From: Alphaproteobacteria bacterium MarineAlpha9_Bin3
GTDB lineage: Bacteria; Pseudomonadota; Alphaproteobacteria; TMED109
DNA: 64,000 nt
Direction: 5' to 3'
Assembly (NCBI GenBank): GCA_002937655.1
Contig: PTKH01000004.1
Coordinates: 25,093-89,092 of the forward strand
Shown: positions 10,517 to 19,651 of the stretch, one piece after another
How positions within the stretch are numbered: position 1 is the stretch's first letter
Layout of the letters: the number at the start of each line of letters is the position of its first letter
Notes under the pieces: model-generated
Told to the model about the DNA's origin: nothing
The model's database searches: none
Seen by the model: only the letters and a program-made list of their open reading frames with translations
Position numbers and translations under genes: made by a program

Positions 10517-11245
10517 TTAACTTGCTATTATACATATCTCTGAAAATTCAGTTGGATTTAAAGAAACACCCCCTATTAATAATCCACCTAAATCTTTACA
10601 AGAAAAAAGTTCCTTTGCATTTCCTTTATTTACAGATCCACCATATAGAATCTTTATATTATTCTTCATACTATTGTTTGTTAACCATTGTCTTATCATA
10701 TTAAACATCTCATTAATAGAGTCTAAAGTAGGTATTTTTCCAGAGCCTATAGCCCATATAGGTTCATAAGCAATAATAAATTCATTATTGCTCTTTGGAA
10801 TAGACTCTTCAAGTTGTTTTTTAATAACATCTAATGCATTACCTCTTTCTCTGTCCTCTGCATTTTCACCAACACATATTATAGGAATCATTTTAAAATC
10901 CATTAAATTTTTTGCCTTTAAATATACATCTTTATTGGACTCATTTTTACCATTTCTTCTTTCAGAATGTCCTACAATAGAAAATTTACAACCAAAATCA
11001 TTTAACATTGGAGCTGAAACATCTCCTGTATATGCTCCTGAAATATTAACACTACAATCTTGAGCACCTAGAGCTATATTTGAATTTTTTATAACATTAT
11101 ATACTGTTTCAATATAAATAGTTGGAGGAAATAATGCTACTTCTGATCTAAGCACTTTACTATTTAAATTATTTAATATTGAACTAGAAAGATCTATAGC
11201 TTCGTTAATATTACAATTCAACTTCCAATTTCCAGCTATTAACAA
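10517..11245 (-). CDS. tpiA: Triosephosphate isomerase, TTG start
   Basis: Interconverts dihydroxyacetone phosphate and glyceraldehyde 3-phosphate. Catalytic residues are visible in GNWKLN (Lys), IVGHSERR (His) and AYEPIWAIG (Glu), with loop 6 and YGGSVN following. The 242 residues start with TTG at 11245: an AGGAG lies 7 bases upstream and the next codons (LIAGNWKLN) are the family's first strand, so no later ATG can be the start. The gene is first in the minus-strand run and its promoter must lie in the AT-rich divergent region shared with ppiD. Confidence 0.97.
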   Translation of the reverse strand: MLIAGNWKLNCNINEAIDLSSSILNNLNSKVLRSEVALFPPTIYIETVYNVIKNSNIALGAQDCSVNISGAYTGDVSAPMLNDFGCKFSIVGHSERRNGKNESNKDVYLKAKNLMDFKMIPIICVGENAEDRERGNALDVIKKQLEESIPKSNNEFIIAYEPIWAIGSGKIPTLDSINEMFNMIRQWLTNNSMKNNIKILYGGSVNKGNAKELFSCKDLGGLLIGGVSLNPTEFSEICIIAS

Positions 11246-11395
11246 ATTATATCTCCTAGAATGATATGTAAAAAATGTTTAAACTTATAAATAAATATAC
11301 TACAAAAAGAATAAATATATTAGTATATATATTTATTTATAATAAAAATTAATATTAATAAACTAATTAAATAAATTTAAGTAATGGAAAATATA
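11246..11395. promoter_or_regulatory. Divergent intergenic region tpiA / ppiD
   Basis: This almost purely A/T stretch separates the leftward tpiA run from the rightward ppiD-trp run. On the minus strand it holds the AGGAG site of tpiA. On the plus strand a TATAAT occurs at 11338-11343 without a good -35. An AT-only inverted repeat (ATAAATATAT / ATATATTTAT, 11311-11336) lies in the middle. Both transcripts must start here, but I cannot place the promoters with confidence. Confidence 0.35.
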
Positions 11396-13309
11396 ATGCT
11401 AGAAGCTATAAAAAGTAAAATAAACTCAATTTTTTCAAAAATATTTTTATTAATTTTGGCAGCAAGTTTTGCGCTTTGGGGTGTTGGCGATATATTTTCT
11501 CCAAATAATAATTCATCAGTTGCAACTATTGGTAAGTTAAATGTAACCGCTGATGACTATGTGAAAACTTACCAAAGAATAATTTCAGATTTAAATAACA
11601 ACACCAACGGACAAATTACAGAAGAAATTGCAAAATCATTGGGTGTTCCAAGACAAACTTTGGGACAATTAATAAATGAAAAACTTATTGATATAGAGGT
11701 TAATAAAGCAAAAATTAATTTACCTGACAGTTATTTAAGAAAAATAATATTTGCCTCTGATGCATTTAAAGATCAATTTGGCTCTTTTAGTAAACAACAA
11801 TTTGAATATGTTATAAGACAACTTGGAATGGATGAAAAAACTTACTTTAATGAAATTAAAAAAGCTGTCTTAAGAGAACAGATAAAAGCTCCATTTAATA
11901 ATGGGAATGACTTATCTCCAGTTTTTAATAATCTCTATTATGATATAAGAAACGAAAAAAGAAATTTAAAAGTAGTAAATTTTAATGCTTCAAGTTTTAA
12001 AATAAAAAACTTACCAAGTGATACAGAAATTAAAGAACAGCTGAATAAAAGCTCTAATCTTTACCAAAAACCGGAGTATAGGAGTTTTTCATATATTTCT
12101 ATAAAACCAGATGATCTTCTTAATGAAATTAAAATTAATGAAGAAGATATTAAGAAAGAGTATGATAATTATCCTGAAAAATATAATATTGCAGAAAAAA
12201 GAGAGGTATTTCTTGCAAATTTTAAAAATAAACAAGAAGCTATTGAAATTGTAGATAAAATAAATAAATCTAATTCCGATGAAGAAATGTCTACTATATT
12301 TACTCAAATTATAAGTAATAATACTGAATTAAATCCTGATAAAATTAATTTAGGATTAATTGAATATTCGGATTTTCCTTCAGAAATATCGGATTCTATA
12401 TTTAAATCAGATATGAATAGTTTAATAGGCCCTGAAGAAACAGCATTTGGTTGGAGAATATTTTTAGTCTCTAAAATTAATCCACCAATTTCTAAATCAT
12501 ATCAAGAAGTTAGAGATTCAATTGAAAAAGAGCTAAAAGTAATTACAGCTCTCGATAAAATGTATGAATTAGGTAACACCTTTTATGATGAAATTGCTGC
12601 TGGAAATCAAATTGAACAAGCTGCTATTGCTATTGGAGCAAAAATTAAAGAATTTTCATTTGTTGATTCTAATGGTATGGATCAAAATGGTAAAATTATA
12701 AATGATCTGCCTCCATATCAGGATTTACTTAGTACAGTATTCTCTTATGAAGTTAATGAACCTTCTGAGTTAGTAAACACTATAGGAAATACAATGTACG
12801 CAATACAAGTAAATGATATACTAGAAAAGAGAATTATGACAATTAAAGAAGCACGTGATCAAATTATTAAAGATATAAATTTAGAAAAGAGTATGGCTCT
12901 AGCATTTGAGGCTGCAAAACAATTTTCAAAGGAAGTAAGCACGGACAATTTTGATAAAATAGCTGAAAAATATAATTTAATTGTTTTAAATACTAGTAAT
13001 GTATCAAAAGATGGAACTGGTGCGGAAGGCATACTTGATAGAGAATCCCTTAACGAAGCCTATAACCTCAAGAAAGGAAGCACGTCTTCTCCTATTAAAT
13101 ATAGTAATAAAAGTTATTTAGTTTTAAATGTTACAGATGTTATACCTGTTGAAAATAGAGATGAAGAACAACTATTGAGAATTAATGCTGAATTATCTCA
13201 GTCAATTTCAAGAGATATAGAACAATTATTTATTAATCATTTAACAAATAATCAAAAAATTAAAGTAAATGAAAATCTTCTTAATAGTTTGTTTGAAAAT
13301 GATAGCTAA
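11396..13309 (+). CDS. ppiD: Periplasmic peptidyl-prolyl isomerase/chaperone, PpiD-SurA type
   Basis: Membrane-anchored folding factor for exported proteins. A single N-terminal membrane segment (IFSKIFLLILAASFALWGVGDIF) is followed by a SurA-N-like chaperone region (about 35-190) and a parvulin-like segment around 240-370 (REVFLANF ... GLIEYSDFPSEI ... GWRIFLVSKINPP), then a C-terminal chaperone region. The ORF track starts at 11384, but the second ATG gives MLEAIKSK, the usual PpiD start, with GGAAA just upstream. The position between tpiA and trpE is conserved in alphaproteobacteria. The stop is 5 bases before trpE. Confidence 0.88.
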   Translation: MLEAIKSKINSIFSKIFLLILAASFALWGVGDIFSPNNNSSVATIGKLNVTADDYVKTYQRIISDLNNNTNGQITEEIAKSLGVPRQTLGQLINEKLIDIEVNKAKINLPDSYLRKIIFASDAFKDQFGSFSKQQFEYVIRQLGMDEKTYFNEIKKAVLREQIKAPFNNGNDLSPVFNNLYYDIRNEKRNLKVVNFNASSFKIKNLPSDTEIKEQLNKSSNLYQKPEYRSFSYISIKPDDLLNEIKINEEDIKKEYDNYPEKYNIAEKREVFLANFKNKQEAIEIVDKINKSNSDEEMSTIFTQIISNNTELNPDKINLGLIEYSDFPSEISDSIFKSDMNSLIGPEETAFGWRIFLVSKINPPISKSYQEVRDSIEKELKVITALDKMYELGNTFYDEIAAGNQIEQAAIAIGAKIKEFSFVDSNGMDQNGKIINDLPPYQDLLSTVFSYEVNEPSELVNTIGNTMYAIQVNDILEKRIMTIKEARDQIIKDINLEKSMALAFEAAKQFSKEVSTDNFDKIAEKYNLIVLNTSNVSKDGTGAEGILDRESLNEAYNLKKGSTSSPIKYSNKSYLVLNVTDVIPVENRDEEQLLRINAELSQSISRDIEQLFINHLTNNQKIKVNENLLNSLFENDS

Positions 13310-13314
13310 AAATT

Positions 13315-14823
13315 ATGGAATATAAGCCTGACTTTAAAACATTTAAAAATAAGATAAAAAAAGAAAAATCGTATGTAGTTTATACTTCGCTAGTTGCAGA
13401 TCTTGATACACCAGTATCAGCAATGCTTAGAATAGGCGAAAACGAGCCATACTCATTTTTATTAGAATCTGTAGAGGGTGGTGAGTCTAAAGGAAGATAT
13501 TCCATAATAGGCTTAAAACCAGATTTAATATGGAGATGCTATGGTAATAATGCAGAAATCAATTATAAACCATCAAACTCATTAAACAAATTTATACCGG
13601 ATAATAAAAACACGTTAGACTCCATTAGATCCTTAGTAAATAATTCGAAAATTAATCTTCCTAAAGATCTTCCCCCCATGGCATCAGGTTTGATAGGATA
13701 TTTAGGGTTTGATACTATTAAATTAGTAGAAAAAATTCCTTCTAATAACCCTAGTACATTAAATTTACCCGATGGAATGTTTGTAAGACCAAAAATTATG
13801 ATTATTTTTGATGCTGTAGAAGATACTATGACTATAATTACTCCTATATATTTGAATGATAGTAAAGAAAATGATTATGAAAAAATTTATAAAAAATCAT
13901 GTCTTCTAGTAAAAAATATAGTCAATTTACTTAAGCAACCCATTGAAAATAAAAATTTAAAAAATAAAAATATTAAAAACAATGAAACTATTAAATCTAA
14001 TTTTACAGAAGATGAATATTTAAAAATTATTAAAAAAGCTAAAAAATATATTAAAGAAGGAGATATATTTCAGGTTGTCCCTTCTCAAAGGTTTGAGATA
14101 CCATTTTCATTACCACCCTTTAATTTGTACAGATCATTAAGAAGGTTAAATCCATCTCCATTTCTATATTATTTAAATTTTAAAGATTTTTCAGTTATTG
14201 GGTCTAGCCCAGAAATTTTAGTAAGAGTAAGGGACAATAAGGTTACTATCAGACCTATAGCTGGAACACGTCCTAGAGGAACTGATTTTAATCAAGATAG
14301 TTTATTAGCTCAAGAATTATTAAATGATGATAAAGAAATTGCTGAACACCGCATGCTATTAGACTTAGCAAGAAATGATGTAGCTAAAGTTACAGAAACT
14401 GGGAGTTTAGAAGTTACCGAAAAAATGATAATTGAAAGATATAGTCATGTTATGCATATAGTGTCTAATGTAGTTGGTATAAAACTTAAAGATATAGATT
14501 ATCTTGATGCTTTACTATCTGGTTTTCCAGCTGGCACTGTAAGTGGAGCTCCTAAAATTAGAGCTATGGAAATTATTGATGAACTAGAAACAATAAAAAG
14601 AGAAATTTATGGAGGTTGTGTTGGATATTTCTCATCTAACGGCACAATGGACACATGTATTACTCTTCGTACAGCTATAATCAAAGATAATACAATGTTT
14701 GTTCAAGCAGGTGGAGGCATAGTTGCAGACTCAAATCCAATTAATGAATATCAGGAAACTGTAAATAAAGCTAAAGCTTTATTTACAGCAGCTAAAGATG
14801 CTGTAAGATTTGCAAATAACTAA
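13315..14823 (+). CDS. trpE: Anthranilate synthase component I
   Basis: Forms anthranilate from chorismate using ammonia supplied by TrpG; first committed step to tryptophan. The 502 residues carry the N-terminal LLES tryptophan-binding motif (YSFLLESVEGGE), which suggests feedback inhibition, and the chorismate-binding C-terminal domain with IAGTRPRG, LVDLARND-like LLDLARND and PAGTVSGAPK. It follows ppiD by 5 bases, leaving no room for a leader-peptide attenuator directly before it, so expression is likely shared with ppiD. Confidence 0.98.
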   Translation: MEYKPDFKTFKNKIKKEKSYVVYTSLVADLDTPVSAMLRIGENEPYSFLLESVEGGESKGRYSIIGLKPDLIWRCYGNNAEINYKPSNSLNKFIPDNKNTLDSIRSLVNNSKINLPKDLPPMASGLIGYLGFDTIKLVEKIPSNNPSTLNLPDGMFVRPKIMIIFDAVEDTMTIITPIYLNDSKENDYEKIYKKSCLLVKNIVNLLKQPIENKNLKNKNIKNNETIKSNFTEDEYLKIIKKAKKYIKEGDIFQVVPSQRFEIPFSLPPFNLYRSLRRLNPSPFLYYLNFKDFSVIGSSPEILVRVRDNKVTIRPIAGTRPRGTDFNQDSLLAQELLNDDKEIAEHRMLLDLARNDVAKVTETGSLEVTEKMIIERYSHVMHIVSNVVGIKLKDIDYLDALLSGFPAGTVSGAPKIRAMEIIDELETIKREIYGGCVGYFSSNGTMDTCITLRTAIIKDNTMFVQAGGGIVADSNPINEYQETVNKAKALFTAAKDAVRFANN

Positions 14824-14842
14824 TTTATGAGTTTTTATTGAA

Positions 14843-15415
14843 ATGTATATATTAATAGATAATTATGATAGCTTTACCCATATCATCAAACATTATTTAG
14901 AAAGCAATCAAGTAGATGTTGAAATTTATAGAAATGATGAAATAAAAGCTATAGATGTACTAAACAAAAAACCAACTGGAATAATTATATCTCCAGGCCC
15001 AAAAACTCCAGACGATGCTGGAGTTTGTATTGACCTTATAAATTTAGTATCTAAAAAAATACCCATATTAGGAATTTGTTTAGGACACCAATCCATAGCA
15101 CAAGCATATGGAGCTAAAATAATTAAAGCTAAAAAAATAATGCATGGAAAAATTAGTAAAATTTATCATAATAAAAAATCTATTTTTAAGGATATGCCTC
15201 AAAATTTTAAAGCTACTCGTTACCATTCCCTTATAGTAGAGAAAGAAACATTACCAAAAAATATATTGATAACTTCTGAGTCTTCAGATGGATACATTAT
15301 GAGTATTGAAATAACTAAAGCTAGAGTTTTTGGATTACAATTTCATCCTGAAAGTTATGATACCGAGTTAGGAAATAAATTAATTACCAACTTTATAAAA
15401 ATATGTGAAAGATAA
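14843..15415 (+). CDS. trpG: Anthranilate synthase component II (glutamine amidotransferase)
   Basis: Supplies ammonia from glutamine to TrpE. The 190-residue class I amidotransferase has IDNYDSFT at the N-terminus, ISPGPKTP, the nucleophilic cysteine in GICLGHQ, and the His-Glu pair in QFHPESYDT. It may also serve folate synthesis (PabA role), since no separate pabA is seen here. The stop overlaps the trpD start by one base (TAATG), giving translational coupling. Confidence 0.97.
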   Translation: MYILIDNYDSFTHIIKHYLESNQVDVEIYRNDEIKAIDVLNKKPTGIIISPGPKTPDDAGVCIDLINLVSKKIPILGICLGHQSIAQAYGAKIIKAKKIMHGKISKIYHNKKSIFKDMPQNFKATRYHSLIVEKETLPKNILITSESSDGYIMSIEITKARVFGLQFHPESYDTELGNKLITNFIKICER

Positions 15416-16431
15416 TGAGTCCATTTAATAAAATAATGCCAAAAATATTAATTAATCAAGATTTATCTATCGATGAGTCTGAAGAAGTATTTGAATATAT
15501 TATTTCGGGTAGTGCAACAGAAATTGAAATTGCTGCTTTTTTAGCAAGCTTATCTATAAAAGGTCCTTGCTCTAATGAGCTAATTGGTGCTGTTAACTCT
15601 CTAAAGCCTCGAGTTATAAACCCTCTTGAATCTAATACTGATACTATTGATATTGTTGGAACAGGAGGAGACGGATTAAAAACATATAATATATCTACTG
15701 CTGTAGCATTTATAGTTGCTGCTGCAGGTCTTTATGTGGCAAAACACGGAAATACAGCAGTATCGTCAAAGTCTGGCGCTTCTGATGTCCTAACAGAATT
15801 AGGAATAAATATTAATATTGATAATAAAATTTTGAATAGATGCTTAAAAGAAGCAAAAATTTGTTTTCTATTTGCTCCTAATTTTAATAAAGCATTTAAA
15901 AATGTTGCTAAAGTAAGAAAAGAACTAAGCTTTAGAACAATATTTAATTTATTAGGGCCTTTATTAAATCCAGTTAGAGCTAAAAGACAACTACTAGGAG
16001 TCTTTTCTGATAAATACTTAAAAATCATTGCAGAAACATTAAAAGCACATGGAAGTAAAAAAGCCTGGGTAGTAAACGGTTATGATGGTATGGATGAAAT
16101 CACATTGACAGGAAATACTAAGGTTGCAGAATTAGCTAATAATGAAATAAAAGAATTTGATATTGATCCCCTAAAATATAATTTTAAGATATGTAGTCTT
16201 AAATCTCTTCAGGGAGGAACCCCAAAAGAGAATGCTAAGAAAATGATTAATCTATTTGATGGTGAGCAAGGCTCATACAGAAATATAGTAATTTTAAATT
16301 CTGCAGCTACTTTCTTAATAGGGGATAAAGTAAAGAATTTTGAAGATGGAATTGAATTATCTAAATCTATAATTGACTCGGGTAAAGCACTTGATACATT
16401 AAATAAACTAAAAATAATTAGTAACCAATAA
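15415..16431 (+). CDS. trpD: Anthranilate phosphoribosyltransferase
   Basis: Transfers phosphoribosyl from PRPP to anthranilate. Signature segments are DIVGTGGDGLKTYNIST (PRPP-binding glycine loop), KHGNTAVSSKSGASDVLTELG, and FRTIFNLLGPLLNPVRAKRQ. The 338 residues are full length. The start overlaps the trpG stop and trpC follows after one base, so trpG-trpD-trpC are translated as a unit. Confidence 0.98.
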   Translation: MSPFNKIMPKILINQDLSIDESEEVFEYIISGSATEIEIAAFLASLSIKGPCSNELIGAVNSLKPRVINPLESNTDTIDIVGTGGDGLKTYNISTAVAFIVAAAGLYVAKHGNTAVSSKSGASDVLTELGININIDNKILNRCLKEAKICFLFAPNFNKAFKNVAKVRKELSFRTIFNLLGPLLNPVRAKRQLLGVFSDKYLKIIAETLKAHGSKKAWVVNGYDGMDEITLTGNTKVAELANNEIKEFDIDPLKYNFKICSLKSLQGGTPKENAKKMINLFDGEQGSYRNIVILNSAATFLIGDKVKNFEDGIELSKSIIDSGKALDTLNKLKIISNQ

Positions 16432-16432
16432 T

Positions 16433-17224
16433 ATGTCAGTTTTAAAAGAAATTTGTAATAATAAAAGAATTGAAGTCATTTCTCTAAAACAAAAATTTTC
16501 AGAAAATGATTTAATAGAAATAGCTAAATACCAAGAAAAACCTAGAGGCTTTAAAAAAGCTCTTACTGCTAAAGTTAATAATAATCAATATGCTTTAATT
16601 GCAGAGGTTAAAAAAGCAAGTCCATCTAGAGGAATAATAAAACAAAATTTTAAACACAAAGATATAGCTGCAGATTATTATAAAGGAGGAGCTGCTTGTT
16701 TAAGTGTGCTAACTGAAATTAAATGGTTTAAAGGAAGTATTGATTATTTAATAGATATTCATAAAAATATAAGTTTACCAATTTTAAGAAAAGATTTTAT
16801 TATTGATCCATGGCAAGTTTATGAAAGTCGAAGCATAGGTGCTGATTGTGTATTAATAATCTTAGCTGCGTTAGATAACAAATTAGCCGAAGAACTTATA
16901 ACAATTTCAAAAAAATTAGGTATGGATGTATTAATTGAAGCTCATACAGAAAATGAGATTGAAAGAGCTATAAATCTTGATGCTGATCTAATTGGTATAA
17001 ATAATAGAAATTTAAAAACATTAGAAATAGATATATATAATTCTATAAAATTATCTAAATTAATTCCCAAAAAATATGATATAATTTGTGAAAGTGGCTT
17101 AAATACCAATAATGATTTAAAAATAATGGAAAAGAATGGAATAATGCGTTTTCTTGTAGGTGAATCATTAATGAAAAAAGAAAATATAGAGGAAGCAACT
17201 AAAAAATTAATTAATAAAAATTGA
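16433..17224 (+). CDS. trpC: Indole-3-glycerol phosphate synthase
   Basis: Closes the indole ring from 1-(2-carboxyphenylamino)-1-deoxyribulose 5-phosphate. The TIM barrel shows AEVKKASPSRG (catalytic Lys), LRKDFIIDPWQVYE, LIGINNRNLKT and ICESGLNTNND. The 263 residues are full length and there is no fused TrpF domain, as in other alphaproteobacteria, where trpF and trpBA lie elsewhere. It is followed 8 bases later by moaC. Confidence 0.98.
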   Translation: MSVLKEICNNKRIEVISLKQKFSENDLIEIAKYQEKPRGFKKALTAKVNNNQYALIAEVKKASPSRGIIKQNFKHKDIAADYYKGGAACLSVLTEIKWFKGSIDYLIDIHKNISLPILRKDFIIDPWQVYESRSIGADCVLIILAALDNKLAEELITISKKLGMDVLIEAHTENEIERAINLDADLIGINNRNLKTLEIDIYNSIKLSKLIPKKYDIICESGLNTNNDLKIMEKNGIMRFLVGESLMKKENIEEATKKLINKN

Positions 17225-17232
17225 GGTATTAA

Positions 17233-17721
17233 ATGAAAAAAGATAAAGTATTTACGCATTTTGATGCTAATGGTAAAGCTATAATGGTTGATATTTCTGA
17301 TAAAGAAAATACAGAACGATTAGCTACTGCTTCAACTTCAATTTCTATGAACAAAAAAACATTACAAATGATAAAGGAAGGTACATCAAAAAAAGGAGAT
17401 GTAATAGGTATAGCCAGATTAGCGGGCATTATGGCTGCTAAAAAAACATCTGATTTAATACCTTTATGTCATCCTGTTTCTCTTGCTTCTATATCAGTTA
17501 ACTTTGATATTAAAGAGAATTTAAATACTATTAAGATTACAGCTAATTGTAAATTAAATGGAAAAACTGGTTTAGAAATGGAAGCGCTAACTGCAGTTTC
17601 TATCGCAGCTTTAACAATATATGACATGTGTAAAGCTGTTGATAGAGAAATGATAATTAGTGAAACTCAACTTTTATTTAAGTCAGGTGGTAAATCTGGG
17701 ACATTTAATCGAAATGATTAG
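17233..17721 (+). CDS. moaC: Cyclic pyranopterin monophosphate synthase
   Basis: Second enzyme of molybdenum cofactor synthesis, converting the MoaA product to cyclic pyranopterin monophosphate. Family signatures are ADLIPLCHPV-like SDLIPLCHPVSL, GLEMEALTAVSIAALTIYDMCKAVD and the C-terminal KSGGKSGTF. The start has GAGG 8 bases upstream. The trpC-moaC-moeA-lexA order is a known alphaproteobacterial arrangement. The stop overlaps the moeA start by 8 bases. Confidence 0.98.
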   Translation: MKKDKVFTHFDANGKAIMVDISDKENTERLATASTSISMNKKTLQMIKEGTSKKGDVIGIARLAGIMAAKKTSDLIPLCHPVSLASISVNFDIKENLNTIKITANCKLNGKTGLEMEALTAVSIAALTIYDMCKAVDREMIISETQLLFKSGGKSGTFNRND

Positions 17722-18925
17722 TGTACAAGAAGCAGTAAAAATTATTACTAGTAAGGCAACTAAGCTAAAAGACGAAAGAATAAAAATAGATAATTGTCTA
17801 GGAAGAATTAACTCTAAAAATATATATGCTACTATAAATAACCCTCCTACTGACGTATCTTCTATGGACGGATATGCATTAAACTCAGCAAGCCTAAAAA
17901 AGCTATCTTCTTCTCCGATAAAAATAATTGGTGAATCTTCAGCAGGAAAACCTTTTAAGAAGACTATTAAAATAAATCAATGTATAGAAATTTATACAGG
18001 AGCAGAAATACCAAAAGGTTTAGATATAATATTGTTACAAGAAAGAGTAAAATTAAAAAATGGTTATATAATTGCGACAGATCAAAATGTTAAGAAATTT
18101 CAATATATAAGAAAAAAAGGTTCTAATTTTAAAAATAATACTCTTTTATTAAATAAAAATAGCCTTATTACATCTAGGTCACTAGGTTTAATTATTTCCT
18201 CTAATCAAACTCATATACAAGTATTTAAAAAAGTAAAAGTCGCAATTCTAGCAAGTGGTAATGAGTTAAAAAAAATAGGAAGTAAATTAAATAATGGAAT
18301 AATTTCATCTAATTCATTGCTGTTAAAAACAATTATTGAATCTTTTGGTGCAGAGCCTTTCGATCTAGGAATAGCTAAGGATAACAAATCTTCAATTGCT
18401 AAAAAATTAAGAGATATAAATAAATATAACATATTAATTACAACGGGAGGTGCATCAGTAGGAAAACATGATCTTATTAAAGATGTTCTAAAAAATTTAG
18501 GGATGAAATTAATATTTTGGAAAGTAGCTATGAGACCAGGCAAACCTTTAATATTTGGCGTTTTGAAAAATACACTCATATTAGGTTTTCCTGGAAACCC
18601 AGTTTCTACCTATGTAAGCTCATTAATATTTTTGAAACCATTAATTAATCGATATTATCAAAACAATATCGAAACTCCTATTAAGCAAGGTTTTACAGAA
18701 AAGCCTTTAATTAAGAATGATGAAAGACAAGAATACCTTAGAGCAAAAGCTTATTTAGATAATAATAAATACTTCTTATCCTCAGTTTCTAAGCAAGATA
18801 GTTCTATGACAAGTTCTTTATCTAGAGCAAATGCTTTGATAATTAGAGAGCCATTTGCCAAGGCACTTAAAAAAGGCAGCAAAGTCTCTTTTATTCTATT
18901 CTCAGACATACACACACATATATAA
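17714..18925 (+). CDS. moeA: Molybdopterin molybdenumtransferase
   Basis: Inserts molybdate into adenylylated molybdopterin. Conserved motifs are DVSSMDGYA, TGAEIPKG, TTGGASVGKHD (MoCF/MPT-binding) and RPGKPLIFG...GFPGNPVS. The ORF track extends 18 residues upstream inside moaC; the ATG at 17714 (MISVQEAVKII) is the family-like start and overlaps the moaC stop. Length is 403. Together with moaC it implies use of molybdoenzymes, none of which are in this window. Confidence 0.95.
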   Translation: MISVQEAVKIITSKATKLKDERIKIDNCLGRINSKNIYATINNPPTDVSSMDGYALNSASLKKLSSSPIKIIGESSAGKPFKKTIKINQCIEIYTGAEIPKGLDIILLQERVKLKNGYIIATDQNVKKFQYIRKKGSNFKNNTLLLNKNSLITSRSLGLIISSNQTHIQVFKKVKVAILASGNELKKIGSKLNNGIISSNSLLLKTIIESFGAEPFDLGIAKDNKSSIAKKLRDINKYNILITTGGASVGKHDLIKDVLKNLGMKLIFWKVAMRPGKPLIFGVLKNTLILGFPGNPVSTYVSSLIFLKPLINRYYQNNIETPIKQGFTEKPLIKNDERQEYLRAKAYLDNNKYFLSSVSKQDSSMTSSLSRANALIIREPFAKALKKGSKVSFILFSDIHTHI

Positions 18926-18933
18926 ATCTTTTC

Positions 18934-18959
18934 TTGACATAATTGCTATAATTTATAAT
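18934..18959 (+). promoter_or_regulatory. Candidate lexA promoter
   Basis: A perfect TTGACA (18934-18939) is followed by two TATAAT boxes at 18947-18952 and 18954-18959. Spacing from TTGACA to the second is 14 bases, shorter than optimal; an overlapping TTCTTG (18931-18936) sits 17 bases before it. The region lies 76 bases long between moeA and lexA, so lexA probably has its own promoter here. Confidence 0.5.
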
Positions 18960-18963
18960 AAAT

Positions 18964-18978
18964 GTTTATGTTTTGTTC
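18964..18978 (+). promoter_or_regulatory. Candidate LexA operator (SOS box) before lexA
   Basis: The sequence GTTT-N7-GTTC differs at one base from the direct-repeat GTTC-N7-GTTC operator established for alphaproteobacterial LexA. It lies just downstream of the -10 box and 23 bases before the lexA start, which suits autorepression. Confidence 0.55.
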
Positions 18979-19001
18979 TTTTTATTATTTGGAGATAGGA
19001 T

Positions 19002-19628
19002 ATGCTTACTAAAAAACAAAAAGAATTATTAGATTATATTACCATAGTAAATAAAAAAAATGGTATCTCTCCATCATATGAAGAAATGAAAGAAAAATTA
19101 AAATTAAAATCTAAGTCAGGTATTCATAGAATTATATCTGCATTAGAAGAAAGAGGTTTTATAAGAAAATTAGCCAATAAAGCAAGAGCCATAGAAATTC
19201 TAGATTATAATAAAAATGTTACCCAAATTGATGAAGGCACCAATAAAAATGTTGAAATACCTTTATATGGTAAAATTGCTGCTGGTACACCTATAGAAGC
19301 CATCTCAAATTCCTCTAGTACTATATCTACACCATCAGACATGCTAAAAAAAGGAGAACACTATGCATTAGAGATTTCTGGTGAATCAATGATAGGTTCT
19401 GGTATAAATAATAAAGATATAGCAGTAATAAAAAAAACAAATGTAGCAAATAATGGACAAATAGTTGTTGCTTTAGTTGATAAAACAGAAGCAACATTAA
19501 AAAAGTTTAAAAAAACATCCTCAAAAATTGTACTTATGCCGTCAAATGATTTATATCAAGCACAATCATACGAATCATCTAGAGTTCAAATACAAGGAAT
19601 TTTAGTAGGGTTAATGAGAAAATACTAA
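19002..19628 (+). CDS. lexA: SOS response repressor LexA
   Basis: Transcriptional repressor of DNA-damage genes that self-cleaves when RecA is activated. The 208 residues have an N-terminal winged helix (ISPSYEEMKEKLKLKS...IHRIISALEERGFI) and a C-terminal S24 peptidase fold. The Ala-Gly cleavage site is in KIAAGTP (A94-G95), the nucleophile is in SGESM (S129) and the general-base lysine is in EATLKK (K167), so it should be active. The start has GGAG and AGGA upstream. It is preceded by a candidate operator. In many alphaproteobacteria comEC follows lexA; here gltX follows directly after 23 bases. Confidence 0.97.
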   Translation: MLTKKQKELLDYITIVNKKNGISPSYEEMKEKLKLKSKSGIHRIISALEERGFIRKLANKARAIEILDYNKNVTQIDEGTNKNVEIPLYGKIAAGTPIEAISNSSSTISTPSDMLKKGEHYALEISGESMIGSGINNKDIAVIKKTNVANNGQIVVALVDKTEATLKKFKKTSSKIVLMPSNDLYQAQSYESSRVQIQGILVGLMRKY

Positions 19629-19651
19629 TAATACATTAAAATAGGATATTC

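Noticed and set aside
11311-11336. AT-only inverted repeat between tpiA and ppiD as terminator or operator
   Set aside because: The arms contain no G or C and occur in pure A/T sequence, so chance is a sufficient explanation.
13310-13320. Possible trp attenuator/leader peptide before trpE
   Set aside because: Only 5 bases separate ppiD from trpE, with no Trp-rich short ORF or paired hairpins nearby.
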